DNA of 64,000 bases, from contig NZ_JAUSWV010000001.1 in assembly GCF_030815485.1 (NCBI RefSeq), positions 186,001 through 250,000 of the forward strand, read 5' to 3'. The notes beneath the pieces are model-generated. The model saw only the letters and a list, made by a program, of their open reading frames with translations, ran no database searches and was not told where the DNA came from. Both the position numbers and the translations under genes were made by a program. Positions 17,696 through 25,188 of the stretch are shown piece after piece (position 1 is the first letter of the stretch; each line of letters begins with the position of its first letter). Source of the stretch: Streptomyces rishiriensis (GTDB lineage Bacteria; Actinomycetota; Actinomycetes; Streptomycetales; Streptomycetaceae).

Positions 17696-18580
17696 GAGGT
17701 CCTAACAAAGGCGTTGGACGTGGCGGTGTGTGATGAGGCAGGTGGCGAGGCCGAGGAAGGCTTCGTGGATGTCGTTGCGTCGTTCCCAGCGGATCCGCAA
17801 GCGGCGGAAGCCGTGAAGCCAGGCGATCGTGCGCTCGACCACGTAACGGAAGATGCCCAGGCCGGAGCCGTGTTCCGTGCCTCGTTCAGCGATCACCGGA
17901 CGGATGCCGCGGGCCCAGAGCAGGCGCCGGTACTTGTCGTGGTCGTAGCCGCGGTCGGCGAGGAGCGCGTCGGGGCGGTGTCGGGGCCGGCCAACGACGC
18001 CGGCCACGGCGGGAATCTTGTCGAGCAGGGGCAGCAACTGCGTGACGTCGTTGCGGTTGCCGCCGGTCAGGGACACCGCGAGTGGGATGCCCTGGCCGTC
18101 GGTGAGGACGTGGTGCTTGCTGCCCGGCCGTGCGCGGTCGACCGGGCTGGGTCCGCTTTTGGGCCCCGCCGGGCTGCCCTGACGTGGGAGGAGTCGATCA
18201 CCGCCCGCGACCAGTCCAGCTTGTTCGCTGCCCGCAGCTTCTTCAGCAGTACCAGGTGCAGTTCGTCCCAGACTCCGGCCTGGTTCCAGGCGGCAAGGCG
18301 ACGCCAGCAGGTCATGCCCGAGCCGAAGCCCAGTTCCTGGGGTAGGTACTCCCACTGGATGCCGGTGTGCAGCACGAACAGGATCCCGCACAACGCCTGC
18401 CGGTCCGGGACTCTAGGTCGCCCCTCCACCAGCTTCGGACCCGGCACGGGCAGCAACGGCTCGATGAGCGACCACAGTTCATCCGACACAATCCAAGGCC
18501 GCGACTGTCGTTTCCCCACGACCAGACCAACGACCACCGAAGCCGAAAGTCACATGATCAACAACTTCTGTTAGGACCTC
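17696..18580 (-). mobile_element. IS5-family insertion sequence (IS427-like), 885 bp
   Basis: The terminal inverted repeats are GAGGTCCTAACA at the left and TGTTAGGACCTC at the right, perfect over 12 bp. TAA flanks both ends (17693-17695 and 18581-18583), the short duplication expected of this group. One transposase gene with two overlapping frames fills the element. It is inserted in a tyrosinase gene. The near-perfect ends suggest a recent arrival. Confidence 0.88.
17702..18537 (-). CDS. IS5-family transposase made by -1 frameshifting
   Basis: The first frame (18537 down to 18067) begins MVVGLVVGKRQSRPWIVSDE and carries the N-terminal DUF4096-like domain and the first catalytic D (SRAVIDSSHVRAARRG). 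The second frame (to 17702) carries RPGSKHHVLTDGQGIPLAV, the second D in LLADRGYDHDKYRR and the E in YVVERTIAWLHGFRRLR. At the overlap the mRNA reads C CCA AAA G (plus-strand 18156-18163), a classic X XXY YYZ slippery site. A -1 shift there fuses the frames into a whole DDE transposase. All three acidic residues are present, so activity is possible. Confidence 0.87.
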
Positions 18581-18583
18581 TAA

Positions 18584-19043
18584 GCCGATGACCACGCCCG
18601 TCCCGACTGGGTGCGGCAACCCTCCGGCGTGAACCGTCCGACGCCCGGTATCAGGCCGAACGGAAACGCCGACGCCGGCCCTTCAGACCCAGCCGACCAT
18701 CGACGGCCTCCCGCAGCGCCCCACCTTCACGGCTTTCACCTATGGACGCGTGATGGGCGGCAGCATCAGAATCGATGGCGTGGAAATTACCGCCCACAAC
18801 AACGTGCACGACTGGTGCCAGGGAACCCTGGGCAACCCGATGATCTCGGCGGAGGACCCGATCTTCTTCATGCTGCACGCCAACGTGGACCGTACCTGGG
18901 ACCAGTGGCAGCTGACACACACCGGCAGCCCCAACATCACCGGCGACGACGCCGGACTGGACCCCTGGTGGACGCAGACGGCCGGCGGACTGACGGCCGA
19001 CGGTGCCAAGGACATCACGGTCCTGGGCTACTCCTACCAATAA
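18584..19043 (+). pseudogene. Tyrosinase, C-terminal part
   Basis: This is the continuation of the gene cut by the IS5-type element. In the frame of the upstream part it reads ADDHARPDWVRQPSGVNRP. A further frameshift near 18690 leads to SIRIDGVEITAHNNVHDWCQ, then DPIFFMLHANVDRTWDQWQ and a stop at 19043. The HNNVH and FMLHANVDR stretches are the CuB copper site. Removing the element and one TAA would still leave a stop where family members have Trp (YWDW). So either the gene was already damaged or the element borders differ from my reading. Confidence 0.8.
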
Positions 19044-19273
19044 CTGCGGCCGGGGCAGAAGCTCGCGATCAACACGTCTGTGCAGGCTGTGTGCCGAGGG
19101 GGCCACGCGTCACTCGCTGCGCCAGGCAGATGTGCCCATTGAAGACCGTGGCCGCTGCCATGGCGTAGCTGGTGTTCGCCGCCCTCGGCTATCCGCAGTC
19201 CAACCGCAATCGCGCCCCGGTCCTCTGCTGCGGTCGCGCAGCCCGGGATTCAGCCTCGGGCGTACGAGCGTGG

Positions 19274-20122
19274 TCATACCGGGCGGCCCGCCGTGACCAG
19301 CCACGACGTGCTGAGCAGCTGGACTGTGCCGTCCCCCACCTCCTGGGCGCGCAGATGGTCCGCCAGGGTGCGACAGGCGCGGGATCGCGTGGCCGCGTCG
19401 GCCTGCTCCATCAGATGGCGGCCGGGGCCGGTGCCCAGCAGGAACGCCGCCGCGTCCTCGGCTCCGTGCCCCCATGTCCCGTACGCCTGCACCTGGTGGA
19501 TGCTGATGCCGGTGAATCCGGCCGCGGCGAGCACTTCGCGGATGCGGTCCGGGGCGGCAAGGGAGAACATGCCGGGCAGACCCGGCCGTCCGAAGTCGCC
19601 GACGGGCAGGAAGTCGCGCAGCGACGCGATCGCCGCAACCCAGCCGTTGAGCGTGGCATCGGCCGGGCAGACGAACGCCAGTTGGCCGCCGGGCCGCAGT
19701 GCCCGGGCGACGTTACCAAAGGCTGCTGCCGGGTCGGCGAAGAACATCACCCCATAGCGGCTGACCGCTGCGTCGAACGAGCCCTCCTCGAAGGGGTACA
19801 CCTGGGTGTCGCCTTGCACGAAGGAGGCGTTGGTGATGCCCTCCCGCTCGGCGCGGGCCCGCGCCTCGGCCAGCATCGGGCCGGACAGATCGAGGCCGAG
19901 CGCGTGCCCTTGGGGCGCTCTGCGCGCGGCGAGGTGCGTGGTCTGCCCGGAGCCGCAACCAAGGTCGAGGACCCGATGGTCCCCGGTGATCCCGGCGGCA
20001 TCGAGCAGTGGCTCGTTGAAGCCCTCGTTCACAGCGTTCCAGCGGTCCTGGTTGCGGGCCCAGTGGGAGCCTTCCGGCCCGTTCCATGCCTGTGCCTGCT
20101 CGGTGTTGACAACGTCCGGCAC
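19274..20122 (-). CDS. SAM-dependent class I methyltransferase
   Basis: The 282-residue enzyme has the methyltransferase motif I (HRVLDLGCGSGQTTHLAARR, residues about 44-63), motif II acidic end (ALGLDLSGPML), QGDTQVYPFEEGSFDAAVSR and the post-motif (ALRPGGQLAFVCP). The C-terminal lid resembles UbiE/arsenite-type enzymes but has no Cys pairs for arsenic, so the substrate is unknown. The start is a GTG at 20122 with AGGAGG just before it. It is divergent from a TetR gene across a 137-bp gap that holds a perfect operator, so the TetR protein very likely controls it. Confidence 0.88.
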   Translation of the reverse strand: MPDVVNTEQAQAWNGPEGSHWARNQDRWNAVNEGFNEPLLDAAGITGDHRVLDLGCGSGQTTHLAARRAPQGHALGLDLSGPMLAEARARAEREGITNASFVQGDTQVYPFEEGSFDAAVSRYGVMFFADPAAAFGNVARALRPGGQLAFVCPADATLNGWVAAIASLRDFLPVGDFGRPGLPGMFSLAAPDRIREVLAAAGFTGISIHQVQAYGTWGHGAEDAAAFLLGTGPGRHLMEQADAATRSRACRTLADHLRAQEVGDGTVQLLSTSWLVTAGRPV

Positions 20123-20150
20123 GGGGCCTCCTGTGGTGAACGACGGGTAA

Positions 20151-20185
20151 TGGGCATGCGCCCAAACAGTATGGGCGCATGCCCA
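20151..20185. promoter_or_regulatory. TetR operator in the divergent promoter region
   Basis: TGGGCATGCGCCCA (20151-20164) and TGGGCGCATGCCCA (20172-20185) are exact reverse complements separated by 7 bases. The site lies between the methyltransferase and the tetR-type gene, so a single repressor could shut both promoters. Each half is itself almost a palindrome. Confidence 0.85.
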
Positions 20186-20259
20186 AACTGGCAATCCCCG
20201 CTACTCTCCACTGAGTTGCGGCCCTTGTGGGCGGCGGCACCAGAACGGAAGGAAGGCCC

Positions 20260-20844
20260 ATGTCACCGCGCGGAGTGGCGACGCCGGACGTACGCGAGCG
20301 GCTGTTCGCGGCGGCCGAGCGCGTCGTGGAGAGGGACGGGCCCGGCGCGCTCACCAGCCGGGCCATCACCACCGAGGCGGGCTGCGCCAAGGGGCTGCTG
20401 CATGCGCACTTCGCGGGGCTCGATGAGTTTGTGGCCGAGCTCTGCCTTGACCGGTTCGCACGGACGGCGGCGAAGGCGCAGGCGCTGTCGCAGCTCACCG
20501 GGCAGGGCACGGTGGCGCGGAACCTCAACACCGTCGCCCTCGCGCTGTTCGACTCCGCCGGCCCGTCTCTCTCGGGCCTGGCCATGAGCCGGCCCGCCAC
20601 CACGCAGCGAATCCGCGAGGCCCTGGAAGGCGGAGCGCCCGGCCTCACCGCGATCGAGGAGGCCATCAGCACCTATCTGGCGGCCGAACAGAGGCTCGGC
20701 AGGGTGGCGGAGACCGTCAACCCGAGCACCGTGGCCCTCGCCATCGTCGGCACCGCCCACCACCTCCTTATGACCAGTTGGCCGGGCACACCTGACCCAC
20801 GGCCCGCCATGACGCGCCTGGTGGCCACACTGGTGGACGGCTAA
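20260..20844 (+). CDS. TetR-family transcriptional regulator
   Basis: This 194-residue dimeric repressor has an N-terminal HTH (VRERLFAAAERVVERDGPGA, then LTSRAITTEAGCAKGLLHAHF, residues about 11-53) and a helical ligand domain that ends MTRLVATLVDG. The start is the ATG at 20260 after GGAAGGA. It faces the methyltransferase gene, and the perfect 35-bp inverted repeat between them is the likely target. The ligand is unknown. Its placement inside a copper island does not by itself make it metal-linked; no metal-binding Cys/His cluster is visible. Confidence 0.9.
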   Translation: MSPRGVATPDVRERLFAAAERVVERDGPGALTSRAITTEAGCAKGLLHAHFAGLDEFVAELCLDRFARTAAKAQALSQLTGQGTVARNLNTVALALFDSAGPSLSGLAMSRPATTQRIREALEGGAPGLTAIEEAISTYLAAEQRLGRVAETVNPSTVALAIVGTAHHLLMTSWPGTPDPRPAMTRLVATLVDG

Positions 20845-21048
20845 GGACTGCCCCGTTGTCCTCATCGGAGCCATAGCCGGATCGCGGCGAGGCGACGGCG
20901 CCGAGGACGACATACGCTCGCTGCCCCCATCGGACGGACTTGAGTTGGCGAATCTGCGGGACGGTAGTTGGCAACCGGGTAACAGGAATCATGATGTTCA
21001 TTCCAGGAATGCGGATGGGCCGCAGGAGCTTGCCATCCCGGGCATCAG

Positions 21049-21065
21049 ATACCGGCCGGGGGTAT
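21049..21065 (+). promoter_or_regulatory. CsoR-type copper operator before the DUF6153-like gene
   Basis: ATACCGGCCGGGGGTAT matches the site before copZ (ATACCCCCCGGGGGTAT) at 14 of 17 positions and keeps both flanking ATAC/GTAT halves. It lies 54 bp before the GTG at 21120. This joins the downstream secreted/membrane pair to the copper response. Confidence 0.75.
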
Positions 21066-21119
21066 TGTGGGGGCGGCTGCGTCACGCAGGCGCGCCCCAG
21101 ATGACGTGGAAGGGAACCA

Positions 21120-21584
21120 GTGGTGGCAGGCACTGGACAGGCGCGCAGGCGGGGCATCGCCCGGCTGCTGGCGCTTTGCGCGGTCCTGCTCGGTCTGTTC
21201 CTCATGCACGGCTCACCGGCTACCGCCTCAGAAGGCTGCCACGGTGCGATGCCGGCCGCCGCTCCGATGCCCGAAGGCCATGACTCGGCCGCAATGACCT
21301 CCACGCTCCCTGCAGTGGTGATGTCTGCGACTTCAGCGATGGCTCTGCATCCCGGCGCGGAGCACATGTCCGGCACGTCGGCCATGGACGGGACGATGTG
21401 CGTCTCGACCCCCGCGCGGCACCGCATGTCGCTGCCGTTGGGCGGCCTGGTGGCCGTGGTCGCGGTCCTGGCGGCCAGTTCGGTCGCGGGCCGTCCTGTG
21501 GCGCTGGGCCGGACGGGGCGGCGCGGGCCGCCGCCACCGGGCGGGCGGATTCTGCTGCTGCAGGTGTGTGTCGCGCGGACGTGA
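21120..21584 (+). CDS. Small His/Met-rich membrane protein (DUF6153-like), copper-linked
   Basis: The 154-residue protein has an N-terminal membrane helix (IARLLALCAVLLGLFLMHG), a loop rich in His and Met (EGCHGAMPAAAPMPEGHDSA, then HPGAEHMSGTSAMDGTMCV) and a second helix (GGLVAVVAVLAASSVAG). The tail ends LLLQVCVART. I know this layout from Streptomyces proteins labelled DUF6153. The Met/His/Cys loop outside the membrane suits Cu(I) binding; that is inference. The GTG at 21120 has GGAAGG upstream. A CsoR-like operator precedes it and a lipoprotein gene follows. Confidence 0.8.
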   Translation: MVAGTGQARRRGIARLLALCAVLLGLFLMHGSPATASEGCHGAMPAAAPMPEGHDSAAMTSTLPAVVMSATSAMALHPGAEHMSGTSAMDGTMCVSTPARHRMSLPLGGLVAVVAVLAASSVAGRPVALGRTGRRGPPPPGGRILLLQVCVART

Positions 21585-21684
21585 CAGGACCGTGCCGGCC
21601 CCGGCCCCCCCCGGGCCGGCGACGTCGTCCTGCTCGTACCCGCGCGCCAGGGGCGTGGTGCGCCCACCCGGAAAGACCACCTTC

Positions 21685-22605
21685 ATGTTCACTTCTCGTC
21701 CCACCGTCCGCCGTCGTGCCCTCGCGGCGGCCGGCACCGCGGCCGCGCTCGCGCTGACCCTGGCCGCCTGCGGTTCCTCAGACGACTCCTCGATGCCGGG
21801 CATGGACCACGGCGCCAAGCCGTCCACGTCCGCCTCGGCGAGCACCTCACCGTCGACGGGCGACATGCCTGGCATGGATCACATGGCCAAGGGCAACGGC
21901 CTGTCCGACACCAAGGACGGCTACCGCCTCACCAGCCAGGACGCCACCCTCCCCGCGGGCAAGCAGGCCGCCTACCGGTTCGCGGTGACCGTACCGGACG
22001 GCAAGCCCGTCACCGGCTTCGCCGTCGACCAGACCAAGCGCATGCACTTTTACGCCATCCGCTCGGACCTGACCGGCTTCCAGCACATTCACCCGGCCAT
22101 GGCCGCCGACGGAGCCTGGACCGCCGACCTGGCCGCCCTCGCTCCCGGCTCGTGGCGCATGTTCGCCTCCTTCAACCCCGACAGCGGATCCGGCAAGGGC
22201 AACGACTTCGTCCTCAGCCGCACCGTCACCGTCCCCGGCACGGCGACGAAGACCCCGCTGCCGGCAGCAGCCACCTCCGTCGACATCGACGGATACACCG
22301 TCACCCTCAAGGGCGAGCCGATGGCCGGAATGGCACACCCGCTGACCGTCACCGTCACCAAGGACGGCAAGCCCGTCACCGACCTCCAGCCCTACCTGGA
22401 CACCTACGCCCACCTCACCGCCTTCCACGAAGGCGACACCGCCTTCGCCCACCTGCACCCCACCACGAAGGTCAACGGCGACCACGGCGGCCCCGACCTG
22501 TCCTTCCACGCCGAACTGCCCACGTCCGGGAACTGGCGGCTGTTCCTGCAGTTCCAGACCGGCGGCAAGCTCCACACCGCCGCGCTGACGTTGAACGTCG
22601 GCTGA
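21685..22605 (+). CDS. Exported lipoprotein with MDH motifs, probable copper-binding
   Basis: The 306-residue protein has a lipoprotein signal peptide (RRRALAAAGTAAALALTL, lipobox LAAC with Cys near residue 28). A Met/Asp/His-rich linker repeats MPGMDH twice. A beta-sandwich-like body follows with YRFAVTVPDGKPVTGFAVD, HFYAIRSDLTGFQHIHP, WRMFASFNPDSG, YAHLTAFHEGDTAFAHLHP and WRLFLQFQTGGKLH. The repeated HIHP/HLHP and MDH motifs are typical of periplasmic-type metal binding. It lies 100 bp after the His/Met-rich membrane protein and shares its copper-type operator; a strong hairpin closes the unit. The role in copper storage or delivery at the surface is inferred. Confidence 0.87.
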   Translation: MFTSRPTVRRRALAAAGTAAALALTLAACGSSDDSSMPGMDHGAKPSTSASASTSPSTGDMPGMDHMAKGNGLSDTKDGYRLTSQDATLPAGKQAAYRFAVTVPDGKPVTGFAVDQTKRMHFYAIRSDLTGFQHIHPAMAADGAWTADLAALAPGSWRMFASFNPDSGSGKGNDFVLSRTVTVPGTATKTPLPAAATSVDIDGYTVTLKGEPMAGMAHPLTVTVTKDGKPVTDLQPYLDTYAHLTAFHEGDTAFAHLHPTTKVNGDHGGPDLSFHAELPTSGNWRLFLQFQTGGKLHTAALTLNVG

Positions 22606-22612
22606 ACCCCCT

Positions 22613-22643
22613 GCGGGGCGCCGCCTACCCGGCGGCGCCCCGC
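22613..22643 (+). terminator. Strong hairpin after the lipoprotein gene
   Basis: GCGGGGCGCCGCC and GGCGGCGCCCCGC form a perfect 13-bp stem with a 5-base loop (TACCC), eight bases past the stop codon. There is no T tract, which is usual in this genus. It should end the copper operon. Confidence 0.85.
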
Positions 22644-22801
22644 GCCCGCCCGCCACGCGGCACCGCCCAGGTGCGAGGCATCGGTGCGTCCCAGGCCGTG
22701 CTCCTCTCGGAAGGCTTCCCGGAGCGGCGAAAATGAACATGTTGCGCCCTGTGGTCAGACACAGGAGCACCAGGATCACGATGGCCACCGTTGACAGCTG
22801 C

Positions 22802-22823
22802 GACTCCACCCGGGGGTGGAGTC
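22802..22823 (+). promoter_or_regulatory. MerR-type dyad upstream of the methyltransferase
   Basis: GACTCCACCC and GGGTGGAGTC are perfect arms two bases apart. A TTGACA lies just upstream (22791-22796). MerR regulators bind such tight dyads within or beside the promoter spacer. No merR gene is present in the window, so the regulator would act from elsewhere. Confidence 0.55.
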
Positions 22824-22879
22824 CGGTTTCCATCCGCAGGCCGATCACTGCGGGTGCCGCGCGGAGGTACCACTGACTC

Positions 22880-23521
22880 ATGAGCCTTACGCTGCCGCTG
22901 GTCCTGCCCAGCCCGGACGGCAAACCGCTGCCGCCCGACGACACAGCACGGGCGTTCCGTTCCTTCGCCCGTGATCTGGCTGCCGGTCGGCGCCAGTGGA
23001 CCGCCGCGGAAGCCCACTTTCTCGGCGGCCTGTTCGACCAGCTCGCCGCTGGCTGGGACACCACCCAAGCCACCGGCCGCGACGAACCGCTGCGCGATGC
23101 CCTCACCCGCGGCGGGCCCCTGCCCTACGGCCCCTGCCTGGAAGTCGGCTCCGGAACAGGCCAGTTCAGCGCGCTCCTGGCCTCCGCCTTCCCAGCCGTG
23201 ATCAGCTTGGATCTGTCCGAGCAGATGCTCCGCCAGGCCGCCGGACGCTCCCCGGCCCGCGTCCACGCCGATGCCAGCAGCCTGCCCTTGCCCGACGCGT
23301 CAATCGCCGCCGTCGCCGCCATCGACATGCTTCTCTTCCCCGCCGAGACCGCCCGTGTCCTGGCTCCGGACGGCGTGCTGCTGTGGATCAACCAACTCGG
23401 CCAGGACGGACCGCTGTACCTCCCGGCGGACGACGTCGCCGCAGCCCTGCCCGGCCAGTGGCACGCCACCGATGCCGCCGCGGGCTGGGGAAGCTGGGCC
23501 GTCCTGCGACGCACCCACTGA
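22880..23521 (+). CDS. Class I SAM-dependent methyltransferase
   Basis: The 213-residue enzyme has a helical N-terminal part (DTARAFRSFARDLAAGRRQW) and the SAM site GPCLEVGSGTGQFSALLAS (residues about 82-100). The acidic ribose contact lies in ISLDLSEQML. The adenine pocket is HADASSLPLPDASIAAVAAID, followed by VLAPDGVLLWINQLGQDGP. It is short for a methyltransferase and has no substrate lid of a known type. A MerR-like dyad precedes it by about 57 bp. In Streptomyces such enzymes are often paired with MerR regulators; the regulator gene is absent here. The substrate is unknown. Confidence 0.85.
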   Translation: MSLTLPLVLPSPDGKPLPPDDTARAFRSFARDLAAGRRQWTAAEAHFLGGLFDQLAAGWDTTQATGRDEPLRDALTRGGPLPYGPCLEVGSGTGQFSALLASAFPAVISLDLSEQMLRQAAGRSPARVHADASSLPLPDASIAAVAAIDMLLFPAETARVLAPDGVLLWINQLGQDGPLYLPADDVAAALPGQWHATDAAAGWGSWAVLRRTH

Positions 23522-23730
23522 CCGGGCGGGCGCAGCTCGCCTGTGCGCTGGTGCTCAGTGGGCGTGCCGCCGGTGGTGGTGCGCGTGCTGCTCCGCCTCG
23601 GCCGCTTCTTCATCGGCCTCCCTGGCTACTGGCGGCCTCGGCCACCGGTCCTCAGGGGCCTCGCCGTCCGGTCGCGGCCCTACACGTCGTCAAGGCCCGA
23701 GGCCGCTGGAGTGTAGGGCCACGGCCGCGT

Positions 23731-23785
23731 TTGACAGGTCTCTGGCAGGCCTTCATGATTTCACTAATGTAGTAGCTAATTGGTG
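23731..23785 (+). promoter_or_regulatory. Promoter and probable GntR operator of the ABC operon
   Basis: TTGACA (23731-23736), a 17-base spacer and CATGAT (23754-23759) make a good vegetative promoter. Just after it, CACTAAT (23762-23768) and ATTGGTG (23779-23785) form an imperfect dyad over the likely start of transcription, a fitting place for autoregulation by the YtrA-type protein encoded next. Confidence 0.65.
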
Positions 23786-23792
23786 GTGAGTC

Positions 23793-24221
23793 GTGCAGTT
23801 CCGTATCGACAGGCGAAGCGCGGTTCCCGCGTACCAGCAGATCGTTCAGCAGACCAAGGACGCTCTGCGGTTGGGCGTTCTGGTGCCGGGGGACCGGCTG
23901 CCTACTGCCAAGGAGGTCGCCGAATTCTCCGCGGTCAACCCGAACACCACGCTCAAGGCGTACCGGGAGCTGGAACGTGAAGGGCTGGTGGAACCTCGGC
24001 CTGGGCTAGGGACCTTCGTGCTGCAGTCACTGGCCCGGCCACAAGCGGCCGCGGACTCCCCGCTGCGCGGAGATCTGGAGACGTGGATGGAGCGGGCACA
24101 CGAGGCGGGCTTGGAGCGGGAGGACGTCGCCGCACTGGTCGCCTCGGTTTTGGAGGAGCGGTATGCCGGGACCACGGCTGCCGCGCGAACAGCGGAAACA
24201 TCGAGGGGAAAAAATGACTAG
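23793..24221 (+). CDS. GntR-family regulator, YtrA subfamily
   Basis: The 142-residue protein has the winged-helix domain of GntR (VPAYQQIVQQTKDALRLGVL, LPTAKEVAEFSAVNPNTTLK, AYRELEREGLVEPRPGLGTF, residues about 10-75). A short C-terminal helical tail follows in place of a ligand domain, the mark of the YtrA subgroup. The start is a GTG at 23793 shortly after a GGTGG-rich site. The stop overlaps the start of the ABC ATPase gene by 8 bp, so the two are translationally coupled. YtrA regulators usually repress their own ABC operon and respond to cell-envelope stress or peptide antibiotics. Confidence 0.92.
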   Translation: MQFRIDRRSAVPAYQQIVQQTKDALRLGVLVPGDRLPTAKEVAEFSAVNPNTTLKAYRELEREGLVEPRPGLGTFVLQSLARPQAAADSPLRGDLETWMERAHEAGLEREDVAALVASVLEERYAGTTAAARTAETSRGKND

Positions 24222-25188
24222 CTCCATGGACGCCGCGGGCCCGGCGCAGGAGTCGGCGATTGAGGCGTACCGAGTGGGCATGGAGTACCGGCGGGGGTGG
24301 GCCCTGCGGGATTGCTCGTTCCGGCTGCCGGCCGGGCGGATATGCGGTCTGGTAGGTCCCAATGGGGCGGGCAAGACCACGTTGCTGGCGATCACCGCCA
24401 ATCTGCTGAAGCCGACGGACGGCACGCTCAAGGTGTTCGGCATGGCACCGGAGTCCGCTGAGGCCGGACGGCGTACCGCGTTCCTCGCTCAGGAGAAGCC
24501 ACTGTTTCGCCGCTTCACCGTGGCCGAGACACTGCGTCTGGGCCGCGAGCTGAACCCCGGCTGGGACCAGCGAGCGGCCGAGAACATCGTCCGGTCGGGC
24601 AATGTGCCGATAAACGCGAAAATCGGGACGCTCTCCGGAGGACAGCGCACCCGGGTCGCTTTCGCTCTTGCTTTCGGCAAGCGCCCCGACCTGTTGCTGC
24701 TCGACGAGCCGATGTCCGATCTCGACCCTCTGGTGCGTCACGAGCTCATGGGCACGCTATTGGCCGAGGCCGCCGAACGCGGCACCACTGTGCTGATGTC
24801 CTCCCATATGCTCACCGAGCTGGAGAACGTCTGCGACTTCCTTCTGGTCATCTCCTCGGGCGGCCTGCGCATGGCTGGCGATGTGGACGAACTGCGCAGC
24901 GCTCACGTCCTGTTGCAGGGCGCACGGAGCAACGACGGTGAGCCACGGATCCCGGCGGAGCTCGCGGGCCACACGATGGTCGAATACCGCACCAGCGGAC
25001 GTCAGGCCACCGCGCTCATACGCCCCGACGGCCCGGTCACCGGCCAGTGGCAGGCTGACACCCCGACTCTGGAAGAACTCTTGCTCGCCTACCTGCGATC
25101 CCCCGATGCACCACCTCTGATCAGCCCTGAAGCCCATGCCCCGGGCAAGCCCTACGGTTTCGGCGGTTCGGACGCGGTGGCGGCATGA
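24214..25188 (+). CDS. ABC transporter ATP-binding protein
   Basis: This 324-residue ATPase has a Walker A of GLVGPNGAGKTTLL (residues about 46-59), a Q-loop in TAFLAQEKPLF, the signature TLSGGQRTRVAFAL, Walker B DLLLLDEPMSDLDP and the H-loop TVLMSSHMLTELE. The C-terminal extension of about 100 residues is typical of drug/peptide exporter subunits. It belongs to the GntR-ATPase-permease operon and overlaps the permease start by 4 bp (ATGA). The exporter's substrate is unknown; YtrBC/EF-like systems act on lantibiotics or on cell-wall stress. Confidence 0.94.
   Translation: MTSSMDAAGPAQESAIEAYRVGMEYRRGWALRDCSFRLPAGRICGLVGPNGAGKTTLLAITANLLKPTDGTLKVFGMAPESAEAGRRTAFLAQEKPLFRRFTVAETLRLGRELNPGWDQRAAENIVRSGNVPINAKIGTLSGGQRTRVAFALAFGKRPDLLLLDEPMSDLDPLVRHELMGTLLAEAAERGTTVLMSSHMLTELENVCDFLLVISSGGLRMAGDVDELRSAHVLLQGARSNDGEPRIPAELAGHTMVEYRTSGRQATALIRPDGPVTGQWQADTPTLEELLLAYLRSPDAPPLISPEAHAPGKPYGFGGSDAVAA

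Noticed and set aside
22733..22876. A 47-codon frame before the methyltransferase
   Set aside because: It overlaps the MerR-like dyad and promoter, has a weak ribosome site and no protein pattern.
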